Assembly: GCF_904846075.1 (NCBI RefSeq)
Contig: NZ_CAJGZH010000001.1
Coordinates: forward strand, 1,054,001 to 1,118,000
From: Psychrobacter glacincola
GTDB lineage: Bacteria; Pseudomonadota; Gammaproteobacteria; Pseudomonadales; Moraxellaceae
DNA: 64,000 bases
Reading direction: 5' to 3'
Shown: piece by piece, positions 48,953-59,300 of the stretch
Numbering within the stretch: position 1 is the stretch's first letter
How the letters are laid out: every line of letters begins with the position of its first letter
Position numbers and translations under genes: made by a program
The notes under the pieces: generated by a model
What the model saw: the letters and a program-made list of their open reading frames with translations, nothing else
Database searches by the model: none
Told to the model about the DNA's origin: nothing

Positions 48953-49455
48953 AAACGGTTACCCTTATCTGTTAGCTGAATAGCGCTGGCTTCCATAAAA
49001 CGCTCAAGTAACTGCCCGCAATCGTCTATAGATTAAGGTAAAAAGTAGTACGGGCAATGGCTCAGTGTTGATTAGCGAGCAATCTTAGGGATAGAGTGCG
49101 GCTAAGCTAACGACTGTTTAGCTGAATTAAGTAATTTATATCCCTATAAATTAATACATTACTGTCAGGTGCTGTCAATATATTATGCGCTTCCCTCGAT
49201 ACACACGCAAGCTGCGCAACAGATTGGTCGCATACCTGATAGTCATTAAAAACTGCTGAGATAAACCCAGATATATCAGACTAATCGCTTGGCAAAACAA
49301 GATGTTATAAAGTTCACCTTAATAACAGTAATGTTTTATTTTTGTCCTAGTATAGGCACAAATATCCAACAGAGTACAAAGTTGCAAAGCCATCTGCTTT
49401 ACTCTTAATTTTAAAGTGCAAAGACCAGTGCAGTGCTATATGACACAAGCAATCA
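48953..49455 (-). other. Long intergenic region upstream of cioA
   Basis: 503 AT-rich bases between the cioA start and the stop of the next minus-strand gene. Apart from the promoter candidate at 49151-49178 I see no open frame, strong hairpin or clear FNR-type TTGAT-N4-ATCAA palindrome. Confidence 0.4.
49151..49178 (-). promoter_or_regulatory. Possible cioA promoter
   Basis: On the minus strand, TTGACA and TATTAA lie 16 bases apart, about 200 bases upstream of cioA. The -35 is a perfect match, the -10 imperfect. Confidence 0.45.
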
Positions 49456-51930
49456 TTATTCCTGCAATTGTTTATGTAGAATCTGGCGTAATGTCAAAAT
49501 AGTTTGCGGGTTAGTTTGAATGCTATGACCACCGCTGATGATCGTCTCAGAAGCCGCGCCATCGAGATGAGCGCTGGTATAAGGAACAATACCATCTGAT
49601 AAACGTTCAGTTAGCGCTTGGCTGATATCTTCATTGACAGTGACGGCTGCAACCAGTGGTTGGGCAGAGAGCTTTGAGCTATCAGAAGGGCTACTGGTAC
49701 CGACTGTTTCATTTTCAATGTCTTCTTCTACTGCTTGCGATAAATCAACCTTTGCACCAGCTGGCTGCATTTGCGCCAGTCCTTTAGTAATGTCGGCATC
49801 ATTATTGGCAATGATAGAGTGATAGGTAACACGATCATTGATGGTGATGTCTTTCGTCAGCTGTATAAAAGAGGATTTGTCGCTCAGCTGACTTGCACCA
49901 TTTTGTAAATATAATGCACCCAAAGGATTTTGTGCCAAATCACCTTGCGTGGCAATGGTTGCCAAGTTGTCCGTGACAGTTTTTACCAAACCGACTGGCA
50001 AATAGACAATACGGCGTAGTGCCCGAGTGAACCAGCGATCTGCATAGTCAGTTCCGCGAAAAGGCGCTGATAAAAAGACAGCCGTATCTACTTGTGGTAA
50101 GGCTTTTAGCTCAAAGCGTTCTTTTAGCTGATCTTCGCCAAATGATGCTTTAAGTGCGTCACGAATCTTACGTTTTTCACTGTCAGACAGCACATTTTGA
50201 TCGTCTAGTCTATCTAGGTCATCGACCAAGTTTTCATCAGATAGCATCATGCGAGCGATAATGGCACCCATACTATGACTGATAATCACGCTGTTTTTGC
50301 TGGCGCGATTTTGTCCTTTAGGATCAGTTTGCTGGTAGGTGCTGTTGATTAACTGTTGTATTTGATAACGGTTTTCTAAAATGGGCAAATTGGTTGGATA
50401 GAATATCTGCCACACTTGATAGTTATCACGCAACTTATCGTCGTTGAGAATATCGTTGGTTAAATTGACCCAAGTGGCAGGGCTAGAAGCCAAACCATGC
50501 AGCATGATCAGGACGCGCTTATTAGGATCATAAGGCTCAAGCATGAATAATTTGGGCAGTCTGGCCTCTGGCTGGCGAGTGATTAAATTGAGATAACCGA
50601 CGCCATCTAGCTGGTTCTCTGACAGCCACAAGCCATAACCTGCAGAAAAGTTAGCCGCCAGTGGATAGTCACTATTAAGGATATTGACGCTTTCGCTTTG
50701 GTATGGGTTGTATAAATGAATATCGAGCTTGCGACTGCTTAGTACATCCAATACGCTATCGCCGCTTGGTTCAATCAATCCTGTTAGCAGCAAATGTCCA
50801 GTAGGGTAGATACGCGAACTTGGCTTGCTCTCATCTGTGTCTCCATCTTTCTCATTGGCCAATCGACCTGACAATGATGACACTAATAATTGGCGAATCG
50901 TGGTGGTATAGCGGTCATCCAGTGAGGCCACCAAGCTGATACCTAAGCCTGGACGTTTGCTGATTGAGTTAAGCCCAGAGAGGCGTAACTCGTAAGTGGA
51001 AACCAAGTCTGCTAGTGCAGAGGTCTGCTTATGTGCATTTTGCAAATAGTTATTTTCATTAGGCAAATAAACACCAAGATCATAATCATCAATTTGTATT
51101 TTCATGACGTTGACTTGATCAGTAGGTTTGCCCTTGAGCGGTGAGTAATTGGCAATCGCGGCTTGGTTACTGTCATTAAGATGGCTAGCGGATGTGGGAA
51201 AATAATCTACTTTGGTGCCGCCCATCAATTTATTTGAGCCGTTGGTTGATCTATAAAGCTGGGTTATCACATCATTACTGGCGGCATTATAGATGTCTTG
51301 GGTTTGAATATCGGTGTCATTCGGAATACGATTCTGTGCCTGAGAGGGGCTTTTATCTTGATCTGCGCCCTCAAAATCATGCGTCAAACTGTCATAAAAT
51401 AAATAGGTATAACTGGATTTGATAGCATCGAATAATCGCTCTTGATAACCTGTTAGACAGCGATTGGTGTTTTCTTGCTGGACTTTAGCTTCTGTATCCT
51501 CTAAAGGTGCGTTGGCATAATAAGGATCAAGTGGCGGGCGAGCCAGCGCATTGCGGCAGTCCTGAGAGGCAGAAAGCTGTCGCGCTTTTGCGTAGTGTAA
51601 CTCTGCAAAAACTGCCAAAGCAGGACGGTAGTGTTCATTCAAAATACTGTCAGTAAGCTGAGTGAGGCATAAATCAAACTGCTGCATACAGGCTTGCTCA
51701 TTGAGCCCTGCCGATAAGAGCGCTGATGCCGTATCACTGCTTAGTTTCTTGGTGGTGACGATATTACCGCGCTGCGCAGTAATCGTCTTCGCTGACGCTT
51801 GCTTATTCACTGATACCGTACTGCACGCAGGTAATAATGCTACCGCGGCTATCAAGGCGACTGATGTGATCGAAAATGGGGTTTTCTTAGCATGCGTCAC
51901 CATATTTTTGATAGGGCTAGCGAAAGTCAT
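49456..51930 (-). CDS. Large alpha/beta-hydrolase lipoprotein
   Basis: An 824-residue exported protein. A hydrophobic leader ends in a lipobox (LLPAC, Cys near residue 36), so it is probably lipid-anchored. The catalytic domain is in the second half: LIMLHGLASSPATWVNL (oxyanion loop), nucleophile elbow SHSMG with Ser553, and a C-terminal GGHSIQTNP with the likely catalytic His. The first 450 residues match nothing I recognise. The LHGLASSP region resembles PGAP1/lipase-like hydrolases. Substrate unknown. No terminator is evident after the stop. Confidence 0.8.
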   Translation of the reverse strand: MTFASPIKNMVTHAKKTPFSITSVALIAAVALLPACSTVSVNKQASAKTITAQRGNIVTTKKLSSDTASALLSAGLNEQACMQQFDLCLTQLTDSILNEHYRPALAVFAELHYAKARQLSASQDCRNALARPPLDPYYANAPLEDTEAKVQQENTNRCLTGYQERLFDAIKSSYTYLFYDSLTHDFEGADQDKSPSQAQNRIPNDTDIQTQDIYNAASNDVITQLYRSTNGSNKLMGGTKVDYFPTSASHLNDSNQAAIANYSPLKGKPTDQVNVMKIQIDDYDLGVYLPNENNYLQNAHKQTSALADLVSTYELRLSGLNSISKRPGLGISLVASLDDRYTTTIRQLLVSSLSGRLANEKDGDTDESKPSSRIYPTGHLLLTGLIEPSGDSVLDVLSSRKLDIHLYNPYQSESVNILNSDYPLAANFSAGYGLWLSENQLDGVGYLNLITRQPEARLPKLFMLEPYDPNKRVLIMLHGLASSPATWVNLTNDILNDDKLRDNYQVWQIFYPTNLPILENRYQIQQLINSTYQQTDPKGQNRASKNSVIISHSMGAIIARMMLSDENLVDDLDRLDDQNVLSDSEKRKIRDALKASFGEDQLKERFELKALPQVDTAVFLSAPFRGTDYADRWFTRALRRIVYLPVGLVKTVTDNLATIATQGDLAQNPLGALYLQNGASQLSDKSSFIQLTKDITINDRVTYHSIIANNDADITKGLAQMQPAGAKVDLSQAVEEDIENETVGTSSPSDSSKLSAQPLVAAVTVNEDISQALTERLSDGIVPYTSAHLDGAASETIISGGHSIQTNPQTILTLRQILHKQLQE

Positions 51931-52118
51931 AGGTGAGTCCAGTTAGTCGTAAAAGCATGATTGAGTCAGTAATTTATAAGAAGAAGTGTAGCGTAACTTT
52001 TCGCATTAAACTATTTTATTTAAATTTCAAAAATACGGTTTGAACTTCGATAATCGAATCGAACACGCATTTAAATAAGGTAGACAGCAAGTTGGGTTCA
52101 ATGGAGTTTCGTTAGACA

Positions 52119-52173
52119 TAAAAAAGCCCCTGACTCTATATTGAAGTAATTTCGATATAAAGTCAGGGGCTTA
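52119..52173 (-). terminator. Terminator of the secreted repeat-protein gene
   Basis: AAGCCCCTGACT pairs with AGTCAGGGGCTT, with extra pairing of TATAT inside; on the minus strand it is followed by a T-run. The rest of the 320-base gap to the hydrolase gene shows nothing else. Confidence 0.85.
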
Positions 52174-52250
52174 GTCGAGTCAATCTAGCTTATGGAGCAA
52201 TCATAGTATTTGGTAAATTCACTTAATGACATTTAAACACCTAATCAATG

Positions 52251-53420
52251 TTAAGCACTAGGCTTAACATTGATGTCAGGCGCAGGTATATCCCAAATGT
52301 AGAATTTACCCTCTTCAATAAGTTTGATTTGCTGACGAATGATGTCATTGTTAGGGTTTTTCTGTTCAAGACGACGCAAGCGCTCTAGTGCATTATCGCG
52401 GCGGTCACTTAATAAGTCTGACTGTGCCAAGCTTTGCTCTGCTTCGGTATAGCCAAGAGACACTGCGCGGTCTAGGTATTTTTGACCTTCTTTGAAGCCG
52501 CCGCCTTCTGACAACATCATGCCGTATAAGAAGTTGGCTTCGCCGCTATCAGGTTGCAGTTTAATGGCACGGTCAACATATTTTCCACCGCGTATCGTAT
52601 AGTCTGATCCCAAATCTAAGTTACGTCCCATGCCATTGAGTTTAGCGGCACGAATCAATACATCATAAGAGGCATTTGGTGATTCAGCATAAGGCTGTAT
52701 CCATTCAGCCAATACTTTGATTTTTTCACGCGTATAATGGCGCTGTGAGCGGTTAGGGAAGTTTGGTGGGTAATGACGGGCATTTGGTGAGACGTCTTCG
52801 ATGAAGTCATCAAGCAAGCTCACGTCTAGCTGATCGTTGCTATTACCGTTTTGCTGAGGAATCAACACAGTCGGTACAAAGCTTACGTCCGACAATTGCA
52901 CTTGCGGCGTTGGTATATTGGCAAGCTGACCACTACGCAGGTCGACACCAGTAGCGGTCAAAGGACCAGGCTCATAAACTCGAGTGGTGCCAGTGAACTC
53001 AGGTATTTTTGGTGCTGGTACAACATCTTGTGGTTGCAATGTACTCATTGGCGCACGATACGGCTGAGCATTATTTGGCAAAGGAGCGCTTTGTGGAACA
53101 CTACTGCTTTGAAGGTCAGTTGGTTGAGTATTGGCTGTCACCGCCGCAGTCGGTAAAGTGGATGGAGTACCCTCTTGTGCTGTACTAGCCGCAGTCGGTC
53201 GAGCAAGGCGAATCACACGTTTGCTAGAATCCATAGCGCTAGGCACCGATGTGGCAGTAGTATCGGTCTTTGCAGCATCTGTTGCCGCATTGGTTTCAGC
53301 CGCATTGACAGGCGCTGATAATAGCATGGCACAAGCTGTGGCCAGTGCTGTCAGAGTTGCCAGTTTAGGCGACTTGCTAGACGAACGGGCAGAGAGAGTC
53401 GATTGGTTGATGGCTTTCAT
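52251..53420 (-). CDS. Exported protein with TPR/Sel1-like repeats
   Basis: 389 residues. Signal peptide with Val-Asn-Ala-Ala end near residue 41, then an Ala/Thr/Pro-rich low-complexity segment to about 150. The C-terminal part (about 230-370) is helical with repeat-like blocks (YVDRAIKLQPDSGEANFLYGMMLSEGG, KYLDRAVSLGYTEAEQSLA, ALERLRRLEQKNPNN), consistent with tetratricopeptide-type repeats and protein binding in the periplasm. AAGGT lies about ten bases before the ATG. Partner unknown. Confidence 0.75.
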   Translation of the reverse strand: MKAINQSTLSARSSSKSPKLATLTALATACAMLLSAPVNAAETNAATDAAKTDTTATSVPSAMDSSKRVIRLARPTAASTAQEGTPSTLPTAAVTANTQPTDLQSSSVPQSAPLPNNAQPYRAPMSTLQPQDVVPAPKIPEFTGTTRVYEPGPLTATGVDLRSGQLANIPTPQVQLSDVSFVPTVLIPQQNGNSNDQLDVSLLDDFIEDVSPNARHYPPNFPNRSQRHYTREKIKVLAEWIQPYAESPNASYDVLIRAAKLNGMGRNLDLGSDYTIRGGKYVDRAIKLQPDSGEANFLYGMMLSEGGGFKEGQKYLDRAVSLGYTEAEQSLAQSDLLSDRRDNALERLRRLEQKNPNNDIIRQQIKLIEEGKFYIWDIPAPDINVKPSA

Positions 53421-53699
53421 AAAAATCGTTACCTTAATTTATTTAGTTGTTATTTAGCAATTGAATGGTTATTAGCTCATGTCTTTGCGGCAAAATCATA
53501 CAAATTTTTAATACCCTAACAAATTCAACTGAGCGCTATCAGTAGTAGGATTGTTAATAGTAACGCGATAGCGTGTACGTTATGCCAGCGACAGCAGGGT
53601 AAATGAGAGCAATATCAATAATAAAGCGCACTGCACTTACCATCACAACGAACTTACCATCACAATCTATCGCTCAAAACCTGCTATCACAGATGGCAA

Positions 53700-54344
53700 T
53701 TACAAGTGATATGCCGTGGCTTTCATGCGATTGGCCATCCAGCGCATAGTATGACGTACAGGCGGTGATAACGCTGCGCCGCCACTTGCTAATGCCAGCT
53801 CACGATGATGCAACTCTTCAATATCCATTTGTGCCAGTATCTCTTTTGAGCGTTTATCGTGCTCTGGTAATTGGGTGATATGGTCTTGTAAATGTTCGCT
53901 GACTTGAGCTTCTGTCTCTGCGACGAATCCCAAGCTAAATTCATTAGAGATGGCACCCGCGACTGCGCCAAGACCGAAAGACATGCCATACCATAATGGC
54001 GTAAAGACACTGGCATGACTGCCAAGCTCGTCTAATCGCGTCTCGCACCAGACCAAATGATCGACCTCTTCTTCGGCTGATTGCTGCATGGCTTGCTTGA
54101 CGCCGTTGTCTTTGGCGGCAAATGCTTGACCATGATACAGACCTTGCGCGCATACTTCACCAGTATGATTGATACGCATCAATCCTGCGACATGTCGCGC
54201 CTCGGTGATAGTGAGCTCAGGAATCTCGTCACTGCTGACTGGTAGTGGACGAGTGCTAGGGTTTGAATGTGGTACGACAGCTCGTAATGCCTTATCGACC
54301 CCAAGTAATAATTGGTCGACTTTGGATAAGGGACGCAGGGCCAT
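53700..54344 (-). CDS. coq7: 3-demethoxyubiquinol hydroxylase Coq7
   Basis: A di-iron monooxygenase for the C-6 hydroxylation in ubiquinone synthesis, replacing UbiF of E. coli. Ferritin-like helices carry the ligands: MRINHTGEVCAQGLYHGQA, AEEEVDHLVWCE, a mid-protein Glu in FVAETEAQVSEHL, and IEELHHRELA. 214 residues. GGAG lies six bases before the ATG. It stands alone, with no other ubi genes here. Confidence 0.94.
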   Translation of the reverse strand: MALRPLSKVDQLLLGVDKALRAVVPHSNPSTRPLPVSSDEIPELTITEARHVAGLMRINHTGEVCAQGLYHGQAFAAKDNGVKQAMQQSAEEEVDHLVWCETRLDELGSHASVFTPLWYGMSFGLGAVAGAISNEFSLGFVAETEAQVSEHLQDHITQLPEHDKRSKEILAQMDIEELHHRELALASGGAALSPPVRHTMRWMANRMKATAYHL

Positions 54345-54536
54345 GATTCACTCCTGATGGCTTAAATACGATCAAAAAATTAAACTTATCTGTTCTTCTA
54401 AAAACATCATCTGTTTTTCTAAAATAATGATAGTGATTAACGCATAGGTATTACTATAGCAAACAATCTAAATTATCAGCACCAATATTATCCATTTGAT
54501 AACACACCGATTGCTATAGCAGCATGTCAATCTTAC

Positions 54537-55868
54537 TTATGGAGCCACTTCATCATGCGTTTGGATGACCGCATTTTTAATATGTTTATTGAGTTTACTG
54601 TATAAAAAGGCACCGAAGGCAATGTTTATGAGTCCTGTCACTAAAAATAGCTGAGGTAAATTGAATCCCAAAGCATTCAAAATCACGATAGAGAAAATCG
54701 CTGAGGTGACCATAAATATCGCGTTAAAGATATTGTTGGCACCAACGACGCGCGCGCGGTGGCTCTTGGGTGCATAGGCCTGCATAGATGCATATAATGG
54801 TACGATGTATAAACCGCCGCTAAAGCCCAAAAAAAATAAATCAGCAAACACGCGCCAGCTGCCACTCACCGCAAACAACTCACTGATGCCAAACAGAGTC
54901 GCATTATTCACATTGATGTTGAGACTTGACAGCGAAAAATACAAATCAATCGCAAAAATACTTAAGCCCGCGATACCAAAGGGCAAAAGACGCAAGCTGA
55001 CTTGGTTTTTGGTTAATGATTTGCATAATAATGAGCCAATCGACACACCAACAGAAAACAAGGTTAATAGGAAAATAACCACTGATTCATCACCATGTAA
55101 GATGACCTTGCTGAATTCTGGCGTTTGGGTCAAAAACGTCGCGCCATAAAACCAAAACCAACTATTACCAAGGATGACAAAGAACAAAAAAGGCAATGAA
55201 TATAAGTAGCGCACCGTCGCCACACTAGTGGTCACAATGTTCCAATTGATTTTTAGGTTTGGCTGCATCGCTGGCATGTGGGGTATCAATCGTGCGACAA
55301 AATAACCCAAGACGGCGATGACCAATACTGTAACACTTATCCAATAGAGCGGCTGTGCTATCTGGGTTAAAACGCCCGCGATAATCATACCGAGCAAGAT
55401 CGCTAACGATGTCCCCATTTGAAACAAACCATTAGCACCAACCAATTCATCTTCTTTCATCGCTTGTGGTAAGTAGGCGTATTTAATAGGCCCGAAAAAA
55501 GTAGATTGAGTGCCCATGAGAAACAACGCAACAAATAACAATGCGTACCATTCAAACACGAACCCTACTGCCGCAATCACCATAATTACGAACTCAAGCA
55601 GCTTAATCAACCGTGTGAGTTTTGATTTTTCGAATTTATCCGCGATTTGTCCTGCCAGTGCAGAAAACAAAAAGTAGGGCAAAATAAACAACATCGCGGC
55701 CAAGTTATTCAAAATACTGACTTCCATGCCCAACTGACTCGCAGCGGTGTAAGTCAAAACCAGTATGAGCGCTTGCTTAAAAATATTGTCATTAAACGCG
55801 CCCAAAAACTGGGTAAAAAACATGGCGCTAAAACGGCGGTGCTTAAATAATTGAAACTGATTGGCCAT
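54537..55868 (-). CDS. MFS transporter, LplT-like
   Basis: A major facilitator protein with about 12 membrane segments and 443 residues. QFLGAFNDNIFKQALILVLTY, LFSALAGQIADKFEKSKL and QSTFFGPIKYAYLP are the blocks shared with LplT and with the transporter half of Aas-type fusions. This suggests lysophospholipid flipping across the inner membrane. No acyltransferase domain is fused or adjacent. AGGA lies before the ATG. The role is inferred from resemblance. Confidence 0.8.
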   Translation of the reverse strand: MANQFQLFKHRRFSAMFFTQFLGAFNDNIFKQALILVLTYTAASQLGMEVSILNNLAAMLFILPYFLFSALAGQIADKFEKSKLTRLIKLLEFVIMVIAAVGFVFEWYALLFVALFLMGTQSTFFGPIKYAYLPQAMKEDELVGANGLFQMGTSLAILLGMIIAGVLTQIAQPLYWISVTVLVIAVLGYFVARLIPHMPAMQPNLKINWNIVTTSVATVRYLYSLPFLFFVILGNSWFWFYGATFLTQTPEFSKVILHGDESVVIFLLTLFSVGVSIGSLLCKSLTKNQVSLRLLPFGIAGLSIFAIDLYFSLSSLNINVNNATLFGISELFAVSGSWRVFADLFFLGFSGGLYIVPLYASMQAYAPKSHRARVVGANNIFNAIFMVTSAIFSIVILNALGFNLPQLFLVTGLINIAFGAFLYSKLNKHIKNAVIQTHDEVAP

Positions 55869-56332
55869 GAAAATTCCTACAGACGGGTCGCGGTTGCTAG
55901 ATCAAAGAAAAGCGCTGAATACCGCTTTTAAAGTGAAAGTAATTATCGATATAATTATTAACAGTATCAAAAACTTATCGAAATATAGCATAGGTTTTAT
56001 CAATATTAAGCCGTATAATAGCAAGGCTTTGGTAAAAATACATGCGCTCGACGCTATGATTTCATAATTATCTAAGTTATGATTTGTAAATTTTGCATGG
56101 TTGCGTCGCGAGGTGTGAGTAATGGCAAAGGCTTGCTACCACTCACGCATGTCTATTTTTTGATAAAAACATGGTGCTAATCTGACACCAAGGTTTGCGT
56201 TATAAACGGTCATTATCCAAAGCAAGACAGTAAACCATAATTCAGCCAACTGCTATAAGTTTATTCACCGGTAAGACTAGGCGATTGTTATCGTTCATAA
56301 TATTGTGCCGCGTGAGGTGATAGGAAATACAC
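55869..56332. other. Intergenic region upstream of tamA
   Basis: 464 bases between divergent genes. It holds the terminator-like hairpin at 56113-56161 on the plus strand. A 68-codon frame at its left end lacks protein-like composition. Promoters for both neighbours must lie here. Confidence 0.4.
56113..56161 (+). terminator. Orphan terminator-like hairpin
   Basis: GTGTGAGT pairs with ACTCACGC (one G-U), with an inner GCAA/TTGC stem, and six T follow 7 bases later. No plus-strand gene precedes it, so it may end a small RNA or act in the tamA leader. Confidence 0.5.
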
Positions 56333-59300
56333 ATGAAACACCAGCCTTCAACGCTCGCGCGCAATGTATCGATGATGCAGTGTGATACGGATAATGTTCG
56401 AGAGGATATTAAAATTCAAGATTCTCAGAGTGACCGTTTTCAAAAAACACGTCGTACAGCAGCTATGGCAACTCATAGTAATGCGCCGCGCATTCATTTT
56501 ACGCGTTCAGCACTTTTCACTGCGCTAGCGACCAGCCTAGTGGGTTTCGGTATGGCACCTGCTGCATTGGCTGATACCACAAATAATGTCAGTTCTCCTA
56601 AACCACCTACGAGCAATCAAATAGCTGTCGATCAATCAAACATTCAACCAACCAGCACTCAATCGACCACACTGTCAGATGATGATACTCAGCTCGATAT
56701 CGCTTTGGATGCATTGCGCCTAAAAAAGGCAGTAGAGCAGGGCATTATCGATCAGTCAGTATTGGATGAGTACAGCGAACAAAGCCTAGGCATTAAGAAG
56801 TCTGATGCTCAAGATAAAAGCGCTAAAAAACCAGATGCTCAGGGTATGGTCAATTCTCAGGTAAATGCCATGGATAATATGGCTGGCGCAAATGATGCTC
56901 AGCTCGATCTTTCTAATAGCGCCAATGATGACTTGTTGCAACAAGCCGCAGCCATACAGCAGCAGGGTTATCAGATGATGACGCCCGAGGAGATTAATCG
57001 TGAGCTGGCTGCGATGGACATGCAGAATGCCCAAGATATTGATGACATCACTAATAGTACGGACGTTAATAGCAGTACTGACATTAATAGTACCAACGTT
57101 AATAACAATTACAGTAACAATAATAATGATATCAGCAATAACGATCGCGATTTTGACGCGCCAATTGCTACATTAGATGATACAACCCCGCCTATTGGTT
57201 TAGATGTGGATTTGGATGCGACCAATCTGCCAGCTCCTAACAATCTTGAGACATTAGGTAGGAATGAGAGCGCCGCTGAACGCGCACAGACGGCTGAAGT
57301 TATGTCGCGTCCGATCGATGTTAGCGACTCTGTCAGTAGTGGACGCGTGGATGGAACCGGTACTTTCGATAATGAGATTGTCGCCAATGCCAGTGATGAG
57401 ACCAATGAAGATGGTACAACGTCAGATATCATCAATCCTGATGACTACTTGCCAGACTATCAAGCGGACTCTCAGGGAATAAACCAGAGTATCGAACAAG
57501 CGAGTAAGCCCAAGCCAATGGCGCGTAATAAAGGCAATATCGTGAAACGCCTTTATAACCGTTTATTCAATGCAGGTGTGATGGCATTACCACATGTAGA
57601 TACCACAATTTATCTACGGCAGGCGACCGCTGAAGGTACTGTCAATGGTAAGCCAAAGCTCACCAAAGCGGACAATGACGTTCAGCCCATGAAAAACATC
57701 AAGGCTGCCCTTGATGATACGACAGTTCAGTCAGTTACCGACTTTACGGCCGCCTTGCCACGCCTACGCCAAACAGCATTAGAGGCAGCTCAAGCAGTGG
57801 GTTACTATGATATTACGTTACGCCTACGTCAGCGCAATGCTGACACGATCGATGTCATTATCGAAGAGCTGGGCGAGCCGGTACGTGTGGACAGCCGTAT
57901 TGTTGAGATTCGCGGTGAAGGCAGTGAACAACCAGAATATATAGCACTTGAAAAAGACTTGCCGCCACAAGTAGGCGATATCTTCAATCACCGTGTTTAT
58001 AAAGATAGCAAGGCGGCCCTTGAGTCGCTGAGTAATACTTATGGCTATTTTGATCAATATTGGCTCAACAAATCCGTCGATATTATCTTGCCAGATAATA
58101 CAGCAGATGTATCGCTGGTCTACAACACTGGTGATCGTTATGAGTTTGATGACGTTGTGTTTTTTACATACGATGAAGAAACCAACACCTTAACCCAAGA
58201 TCCTGACAAGCTACCTGTTGAGTTGCCACTATTACAACAGTTGTTCGACTTTAAGCCCGGCGATCCTTTTTATCGTCCAGCGGTGACCGAGTTTAGCAAT
58301 GACTTATCAGCGACTCGTTATTTTAATACGGTCAACGTTGAGTCGATATTGCCGCCAGATGAACGCAGTGAAGCCAGTACTTTGGCTTTTGATAACACGC
58401 CTACCAATAATAGCGGCACACTCGACGATGATATCAATAGTGATGGCGCCTTAGACATTGCGGGCAATAATGGTGCTGAAAGCTCAGCTGCTTCTAATAG
58501 TAGCCGTGTTAATCAAGACAATAGCGCTGATGACGGTGATGAAAATAACACAGAGAGTGAGGACAATACGACTGCCAATAGCGGTGAAACAGTCAATCCC
58601 GCCGACATTGCGGCGATCGATTTTGAAGCTGATGCAGCAACACTTGATAAACTACAAGCTATCAAACAAAAAGCAGAGCGTTTGAGCCGCTTACCAAATG
58701 ACCGTGTATTGGATGAAAAAGACCAAGAGGCGGACAATCTTTTGGGTAAGATAAGCGACGGCATCAGTAATATTGCGCAAAAAATATTCCCTGATGAAGA
58801 AAGCTTAATCACTGATGAAAACTTTGTACCACCAACGTTGGCTGGTCGAAAAACACCGCAACAAGTGGCAGAAAGTAAAAAAGTACCGTTGTATGTTTTT
58901 GTCTCTTCAAGTAAGCCACGCGATGCCCAAGTAGGTCTTGGTTACGGCACAGATACGGGCGTGCGAGCGACGGCAAAAATAGACTATAATTTGCTCAATC
59001 GTAAAGGCTATCAAGCTGGTGCAGAGACCGAAGTTTCCAGAATTACTAAAAACGTCGCTGTTTATGCCAGTCGACCTTGGAAACATCCACTTAACGATAA
59101 ATTAGATGCGCGTCTTACCTATGAAGAAGAGGTCATCGACCAAGGTGAAGGCAACTTCGACTTGTCTACTACGACGCTAAAAGCAGCATTGGCGCGTAAT
59201 ATTCGCCGTGATAGTGGCTGGAATCGCAGCTACTCTGTGAATTACCGTTTAGATGAGCTAGAGACTGGGGTCGATGAAACAGAGTTGGACGATCTACCTA

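Noticed and set aside
48953..49455. FNR/ANR site in front of cioA
   Set aside because: The nearest candidate, TTGATTAGCGAGCAA, fits only one half of TTGAT-N4-ATCAA.
55861..56067. 68-codon frame divergent from the LplT-like gene
   Set aside because: It is Ile/Lys/Asn-rich AT-driven sequence that overlaps the start of the opposite gene. No ribosome site seen.
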